64,000 bases of DNA from JAHFUI01 sp039931615 (lineage in GTDB: Bacteria; Acidobacteriota; Vicinamibacteria; Vicinamibacterales; CAVVIG01): NCBI GenBank assembly GCA_039931615.1, contig JBDTRR010000011.1, forward strand, positions 41,097 through 105,096, written 5' to 3'. Both the position numbers and the translations under genes were made by a program. Below, piece by piece: positions 59,562 through 64,000 of the stretch. Below the pieces are notes generated by a model. That model did no database searches, was not told the origin of the DNA, and saw only the letters and a program-made list of their open reading frames with translations. Within the stretch, counting starts at the first letter, position 1. The number at the start of each line of letters is the position of its first letter.

Positions 59562-60119
59562 ATGACTCGCTCACGCACGCTCGCCCTCGCCCTCGCGCTG
59601 TCCTCGCCGCTGCAGCCCGTCGTCGGCCTGCCAACGACCCTCGGCGCGGCCGAGCAGCACGAGGCCCACGACCTGGATGGACGGTCGCCGTTCGTCCAGG
59701 CCGTGCGTCAGGCCACGGACATCTTCCGAGACGTCAACAACACCACGTATGCTGGGTACGGGCCGGCGCTCGGGTGCGTGAGCGGCCCGGAGGAGGGCGC
59801 GATGGGGGTGCACTATGTCAACCCGGAGCTCCTCATGGATGCCGAGGTAAAGGCCGAACATCCAGAAGCCCTGATCTACGAGGTCAAAGGAGGCACGGCC
59901 CGACTCGTGGGTGTCGAGTTCATCGTGATCGCGGCCGCGTGGCACCAGACGCACGCGGCCAGCGATCCGCCGATCCTCGAGGGGCAGTTGCTGCACTTCG
60001 TCGACAGCCCGAATCGGTTCGGTCTCCCGGCGCACTACGAGCTCCATGTCTGGGCCTGGCGCGACAATCCGAAGGGCGTCTTCGTCGACTGGAACCCACG
60101 CGTCTCGTGCGGGGCGTGA
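59562..60119 (+). CDS. exported hypothetical protein (DWNPxVSC family)
   Basis: 185 residues. A signal peptide precedes AAEQHEAHDL. Conserved-looking segments are GCVSGPEEGAMGVHYVNPEL, ALIYEVKGGTARLVGVEFIV, YELHVWAWRDNPKGVFVDWN and PRVSC, as in a widespread family of secreted proteins of unknown role. Two conserved Cys may form a disulfide. It is the third exported gene in a row after the divergent regulator. Confidence 0.8.
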   Translation: MTRSRTLALALALSSPLQPVVGLPTTLGAAEQHEAHDLDGRSPFVQAVRQATDIFRDVNNTTYAGYGPALGCVSGPEEGAMGVHYVNPELLMDAEVKAEHPEALIYEVKGGTARLVGVEFIVIAAAWHQTHAASDPPILEGQLLHFVDSPNRFGLPAHYELHVWAWRDNPKGVFVDWNPRVSCGA

Positions 60120-60465
60120 CCACAAGACGCGGGGCGACTAGCGTCCGGGCATCGCCATGAGGACGATGTCCGGGTCGCGGCGCTGACGGGGCATCACGCC
60201 CGATGCCAATGGCGTGCCTCCAGTCGTCCTGGCGCCAGCTGACCCGGACCGGCATCGGGACGATCCCCTTGGGGCCCGCGAACAGAAACCGCGTTTGAGT
60301 ATCATCACGCTTGGCGCCGTGGCCATGCACGGGAAGTCGCTTGGAATCCATTCTTCGCGCTCGAAGCCGGGCAGCTTCGTTTGTCGGAGTCATCGCCTTA
60401 ACTGCTCAAACCCCCTCGGTCAACCGAGCCTGCAGCTGCGCTTGCAGGTTCCCTAGAGAGCTCCC
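60120..60465. other. gene-free stretch
   Basis: No supported gene. A short protein-like run in one minus frame (RFLFAGPKGIVPMPVRVSW) has no start or stop of its own and may be a gene relic. Confidence 0.45.
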
Positions 60466-60921
60466 ATGACGACCGATGTGGCTCTTCGATCCGCTCTGAT
60501 CTCGGAGAAGGAGGTGCTTGAAGCCTTGCAGTGGCGGGCTTCCCTCAACAATCCCGGGGACCGCGAGGCGTTGCTCAGGCACGCGGACGCGATCGACATC
60601 CCGCTCGATCAGCTCGCGGCTGGGCTGGTCTTTGTTGCCGAGTGTGCGGGTGCCATCGTCGGGTTTGCGGCCATTGCGGCACGCGGCGACGGCGACTCGG
60701 AACTCGATGCGCTCTTTGTTGAGCCGAACCTCTGGCGCCGGGGGCATGGCAAGGCGCTTCTGCTGCATTGCGTTGAGGCGGCGCGCCACCGTGGCTCTGC
60801 GGCTCTCCACGTCGTCGGGAATCCGCACGCGCAAGCCTTCTACCGGGCCTGCGGCTTTGAACTCCTTGGGACCACACAGACGCGGTTCGGATCTGGCTTG
60901 CTCATGCGCAAGGAACTGTGA
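60466..60921 (+). CDS. GNAT-family N-acetyltransferase
   Basis: 151 residues. The acetyl-CoA loop is VEPNLWRRGHGKALLLHCVE (Q/RxxGxG/A), followed by HVVGNPHAQAFYRACGFELLG, the typical GNAT end. ATG at 60466. Followed 20 bp later by a second GNAT gene. Substrate unknown; such small acetyltransferases often act on amino groups of antibiotics or proteins. Confidence 0.88.
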   Translation: MTTDVALRSALISEKEVLEALQWRASLNNPGDREALLRHADAIDIPLDQLAAGLVFVAECAGAIVGFAAIAARGDGDSELDALFVEPNLWRRGHGKALLLHCVEAARHRGSAALHVVGNPHAQAFYRACGFELLGTTQTRFGSGLLMRKEL

Positions 60922-60940
60922 CCGACCCAGCGAGATTCTC

Positions 60941-61384
60941 ATGCGGATCCGACAATCCGATCCCGGTGAACTCGAAGCCCTGTTGGACGTCTGGCTGCGC
61001 TCCGTTCGTGCGACCCACGCGTTTCTCGAGGAGTCAGACATCCTGAACCTTGTCCCAGCAGTCCGAGACTACCTGGCCAACCCCGACGCAGAACTCTGGA
61101 CGCTGCTCTCCGACGAATCACAACCCATCGCGTTCATGGGACTGGCGGACAACACCGTCGAGTCCTTGTTCGTGGCGCCCGAGCAGTTGCGTCGAGGTGC
61201 AGGACGAATGCTCCTCGCACATGCGCGAAAGCTCAAGGGTGCACTCCGGGTGGACGTGAACGAGCAGAATCCGGAGGCGGTCAGGTTCTACGAGGCCAAT
61301 GGGTTTCATGTGGTCGGAAGGTCCCCGGTCGACGACGCCGGTCGCCCATTCCCGTTGCTGCATATGCGCGAGGGGTCGAGTTAG
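60941..61384 (+). CDS. GNAT-family N-acetyltransferase
   Basis: 147 residues. MRIRQSDPGELEALLDVWLR opens the fold, VESLFVAPEQLRRGAGRMLL is the acetyl-CoA loop, and VNEQNPEAVRFYEANGFHVV the C-terminal strand-helix. It resembles YjaB-like acetyltransferases. ATG at 60941; no strong ribosome-binding site, but the upstream GNAT gene ends only 19 bp before it. Confidence 0.88.
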   Translation: MRIRQSDPGELEALLDVWLRSVRATHAFLEESDILNLVPAVRDYLANPDAELWTLLSDESQPIAFMGLADNTVESLFVAPEQLRRGAGRMLLAHARKLKGALRVDVNEQNPEAVRFYEANGFHVVGRSPVDDAGRPFPLLHMREGSS

Positions 61385-61596
61385 AGGGGGAGAGCCGTCG
61401 ACGCTTGTACCCTGACCAAGAGGGGGGCCTAACTCTCGCTCGAGCGGGCCTACACTCAGCTCATACGTTAACCTTCGCCAAGACGTAAGCTGCTGTCCCT
61501 GAGCCGGTTACTCGGATGGCGTAACGCCAACTCGCGAGCAACGCCGCAGCGTTTACGAGCGACTCAGAGCTGAAACAGCGTTGACCCGCAGACAAG

Positions 61597-61953
61597 TCAC
61601 TTGACCTGTGCAGGGAACATCAGCCACTCCTCTCCAGGACGCCGTAGCTCAAGCCGATACACGCCCGGCGGCACTGAAAGCAGATCCATCGTGGTCTGTA
61701 ACGTCGTGATGTAGTCGCGAATCTCTGCTTCACCGACGGATGACGCCGTGGGCCGTCCCTCCGAGTCGAGCATTTGGACTTCGTATGTTCCAGGCTCCGA
61801 CCCACCGGGAAGCCGAATCGTCAGTCTTAATCGAGTGCGAGAAAGCGCCAACGCCGGCTGCTCACTCTTGCCCTGCTGACTTCGCGTCCCGACGTAGCTT
61901 CGGAGGTCGAGCTCCGCTGGCAGTTCGGCCGGCAGCGATTCCTGCCGCACCAT
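61597..61953 (-). pseudogene. C-terminal fragment of an acidobacterial anti-sigma-type protein
   Basis: The frame has LPAELPAELDLRSYVGTRSQ, RLRLTIRLPGGSEPGTYEVQ and LLSVPPGVYRLELRRPGEEW, ending in a stop at 61597. I associate this with the C-terminal part of zinc-finger anti-sigma-like proteins that accompany CHAT/TPR genes in Acidobacteria. The N-terminal half is missing; at 61953 the DNA switches to an oppositely oriented CHAT gene fragment. Confidence 0.55.
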
Positions 61954-62330
61954 TTCAGTTTGTGGAGGCGTACCAGTTCCTGCTGCCCGACCGCCTGCGG
62001 GTGATGGCCGACATCTACGAAGGTCAAGCCAGGTTTCAGGAGGCCGATGCCGTGTATCAGCAGGCCACCGACGTCATCGAAGGCATCATGGTCAATGTGC
62101 CCAGCACGGGCGCGCAGGCTCGGCTGATCGGCGCCATGAGTGCGATCTACACCGGTCATGTGCGACTGGCTGTCGATCGGCTTCGCGATCCCGGAAAGGC
62201 GTTTGCGATCCTCGAACGGGCGAGGGGTCGCGCGATTGCGGATGTCCTCCAAACCGTTCCGAGTCGCCAGACAAGTGCGTCTCCCTCTGCGGATGCACAG
62301 GCCAGGACCATCTGTTGGCTCTCACGTTAA
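61953..62330 (+). pseudogene. fragment of a CHAT-domain TPR protein
   Basis: The frame contains FVEAYQFLLPDRLRVMADIY, RFQEADAVYQQATDVIEGIM and RLRDPGKAFAILERARGRAI, the region joining TPRs to the CHAT domain in acidobacterial CHAT proteins. Both the N-terminal TPRs and the CHAT protease domain are missing. Placed head to head with the anti-sigma-type fragment, so an inversion or deletion joined them. Confidence 0.65.
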
Positions 62331-62433
62331 TCCGTAATCCCTCCGACGGATCTTCTCGGATTCTCCCAGTCACGAAATAGCGGATCGCTGAGCGCAGCGT
62401 GAGAAGCGTGGGGCGTACTCGAGAGAGAGCCGT

Positions 62434-62530
62434 GCAGGCGCTCGGCGGCGGTGGGCGGAGCCCGTGTGCGGGCCTGTGCATGCCGCCGAGCGCCCCCCGG
62501 TGAAACGGGGGCGGCGCAGGGGGCGCCTGC
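62434..62530. repeat. complex inverted-repeat structure upstream of the transposon genes
   Basis: Outer arms TGCAGGCGC (62434) and GCGCCTGCA (about 62520) enclose an inner hairpin GGCGCTCGGCGGC / GCCGCCGAGCGCC (62437-62449 with 62482-62494) and a small CCCCC-GGTGAAAC-GGGGG hairpin. It can fold into a branched structure and may be the end of the transposon or its regulatory leader. Confidence 0.55.
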
Positions 62531-62661
62531 AACACCCGTCCGTGGGAGTACCACCGGCACGTGTGATAGAAGAGCGGTCGCCATCGGTGACTGATGGCGA
62601 GGGAGAAGTGGGGACGCCACGGTTGCCTCCGTGCGTCCCCCGGCCGGTGCAGCTGCGTCAT

Positions 62662-63264
62662 GTGTGCTCGCTGGCCGGCGAGGCCTATGTTGCGCGCAGG
62701 GCCTGGCGCGACGCAAGTCTCGCCGCGTGTCCCCGCCATCCGCGTGGCGGGTGCGGCCTCGTGCGCCATGGCACCTATGGCCGCCGGACGCCAGTGGGGA
62801 TGCGCATCGCCCGGTACTATTGTCCGACGGCGCACGAGACCTTCAGCCTTTTGCCGGATTGTCTCGCCAGTCACTTTCCAGGTGCGCTCGACGCGATCGA
62901 GCACGTGGTGGCCACCGTCGAGACCGCGCGCAGTGTGGAAGCGGCGGCCGACGGCCTGCGCTCCGAGATCACGCTACCCTCGGCCGTGCGGTGGGTGCGA
63001 CGGCGCCTGACGCCGATCCGTCACGCCCTGCTCGCGATCGTCACGCTCCTGCCCGATCGGTTCACCGGTGACGCACGACTGGCGGCCGTGCGCCTCGCGC
63101 TGGCCACGCCGTCGGCGTTGGTGGCGCTCCGGGCCCACGCCGCGCCGCACCTGACGACGCTGCCCACACCGCTCGGATTCCACCCTCGCGCGGCCCGGCG
63201 AGACGCGCGGGCGACCGCGGGCCCACACGGGACGGGGGCAGACCGCGCCGGCCCCGACGGATGA
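62662..63264 (+). CDS. zinc-ribbon-like accessory protein of the right-end transposon
   Basis: About 200 residues from GTG 62662; the frame is open back to 62464, so the start is uncertain. CPRHPRGGCGLVRHGTYGRR and IARYYCPTAHETFSLLPDCL contain Cys/His pairs of a zinc ribbon, followed by helical sequence (DAIEHVVATVETARSVEAAA, TPIRHALLAIVTLLPDRF). I have seen such proteins directly upstream of integrase-like transposases. The tail is Ala/Arg-rich. It ends 39 bp before the transposase gene. Confidence 0.65.
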   Translation: MCSLAGEAYVARRAWRDASLAACPRHPRGGCGLVRHGTYGRRTPVGMRIARYYCPTAHETFSLLPDCLASHFPGALDAIEHVVATVETARSVEAAADGLRSEITLPSAVRWVRRRLTPIRHALLAIVTLLPDRFTGDARLAAVRLALATPSALVALRAHAAPHLTTLPTPLGFHPRAARRDARATAGPHGTGADRAGPDG

Positions 63265-63303
63265 GGATCCCCCTCGCCGCGCTGCTGCGGCGAGGAGGAC
63301 CCG

Positions 63304-64000
63304 ATGCCGCCACTCGATCCCACGACCCACACCGACACCGTCGCCTTGTTTCGCTATGGGCTGATCGCCGATCTGCTCCATCTGCCGGCCGGTGACCGCT
63401 CGCTCCACACGCGCTTGCGCGAGACGGCCGCGCGTGAGTACGACATCCCCGGTTCGACGCGCCGCCGCGTCGCCGCCGAGACGCTGCGCGATTGGCTCTA
63501 TGCGTATCGCCGCGCCGGCTTCGACGGCCTCAAGCCGCGCCCGCGCGCCGATCAGGGCCACGCCCGCGCGCTGCCGCAAGCCGTCGCCGATCAGCTCTGC
63601 GCGCTGAAAGAGGCGCATCCGACCTACAGCGTCGCCATGATCATCACGACCGCACGCGCGCAGCAGCGCGTGCCCGCCGACCGGCCGCTCGCGCCCGCCA
63701 CCGTCCATCGCCTCCTTAGTCGCCACGGGCTGATGGCACGGCCGACCGACGCGCCCACGAGCAAGGACCGACGCCGCTTCAGTTACGACGCCGCCAACGA
63801 GCTCTGGATGAGCGATGTCATGCACGGGCCGACGGTGCTCGACGCCGAGGATCGCCGGCGGCACAAGACGTATCTGATCGCGCTGCTCGACGATGCGACG
63901 CGGATGATTCCCTACGCGGCCTTCACGCGCAGTGAAACCGTCACCGCCTTCTTGCCCGTCTTCGAACGCGCGATCCTGCGCCGCGGCATCCCGAAGCGCC
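63304..64000 (+). CDS. DDE-type integrase/transposase (3' end outside window)
   Basis: 232 codons to the window edge. N-terminal helix-turn-helix DNA-binding part (RRVAAETLRDWLYAYRRAGF, DGLKPRPRADQG; then ATVHRLLSRHGL), then the integrase catalytic core with ANELWMSDVMHGP (first Asp) and IALLDDATRMIPYAAF (second Asp). Similar to IS481/Mu-like rve transposases. ATG at 63304 follows GAGGAGG. The last catalytic residue lies beyond the window. Confidence 0.88.
   Translation, partial: MPPLDPTTHTDTVALFRYGLIADLLHLPAGDRSLHTRLRETAAREYDIPGSTRRRVAAETLRDWLYAYRRAGFDGLKPRPRADQGHARALPQAVADQLCALKEAHPTYSVAMIITTARAQQRVPADRPLAPATVHRLLSRHGLMARPTDAPTSKDRRRFSYDAANELWMSDVMHGPTVLDAEDRRRHKTYLIALLDDATRMIPYAAFTRSETVTAFLPVFERAILRRGIPKR

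Noticed and set aside
60138..60326. 62-codon minus-strand open frame
   Set aside because: The better protein-like stretch in this region is in another frame without start or stop; not supportable as a gene.

Overview
The window is GC-rich, tightly packed bacterial chromosome. It encodes a full lipid A/Kdo/heptose pathway (so a Gram-negative cell), a carboxypeptidase-regulatory/TonB-type outer-membrane receptor, a tannase-family esterase, an exported protein with a DUF6438-like domain plus ankyrin repeats, and remnants of CHAT/anti-sigma type proteins. Together these suggest an Acidobacteriota of the Vicinamibacteria type. This is inference from gene content; there is no rRNA here to confirm it.

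Regions: (1) 1-4.3 kb is a leftward housekeeping operon (holB, ricT/PSP1, pdxA, smpB, sugar aminotransferase) with start/stop overlaps. (2) 4.4-20.3 kb is mixed metabolism and surface: quinone oxidoreductase, tannase, methyltransferase, outer-membrane receptor, Crp/Fnr regulator, MFS transporter, an exported protein with kinase-like motifs, DNA glycosylase tag and a GDP-mannose 3,5-epimerase. (3) 21.6-29.1 kb is a genomic island bounded by a 53-bp direct repeat of the 3' part of tRNA-Asp. It holds a chromosomal integron-like cassette array: at least five attC-type sites with good boxes, two degenerate ones, and leftward cassettes carrying VapBC, an S9 peptidase, a creatininase-family protein, a PD-(D/E)XK nuclease, an unknown coiled-coil protein and a broken GIY-YIG-like protein. 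An integron-integrase pseudogene sits at the expected end and points away from the array. It carries a nonsense codon, an internal deletion and a frameshift, so the array looks frozen.

(4) 29.3-43.98 kb is core genome. A leftward heptose operon (waaF, gmhB, rfaE1, rfaE2, waaC, ICMT-like) and a second leftward operon (waaA, lpxK, lpxL-like) supply LPS inner core and lipid A. Between them, rightward, are a dolichyl-phosphate-mannose-synthase-like glycosyltransferase and nadE. Then come gap, pgk, tpiA and secG rightward. The gap-pgk junction is occupied by an inverted array of 8-bp repeats that also occurs at 8.36-8.54 kb.

(5) 44.16-50.89 kb is a second island, between an intact tRNA-Leu(GAG) and a 57-bp tRNA-Leu 3' fragment. 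It has a truncated tyrosine integrase, conserved hypothetical proteins, an MBL-fold hydrolase and a DUF433/DUF5615 toxin-antitoxin pair. (6) 50.9-64 kb is a mobile-element graveyard: IS21 istB with an istA stump, an excisionase-like HTH gene, a replication initiator gene broken by a 47-bp palindromic insertion with a 5-bp target duplication, glyoxalase pseudogenes and inverted fragments of an anti-sigma/CHAT pair. Intact genes among these include a DinB-like protein, an XRE/NB-ARC/TPR regulator, a cupredoxin lipoprotein and two GNATs. An integrase-like DDE transposon runs off the right edge.
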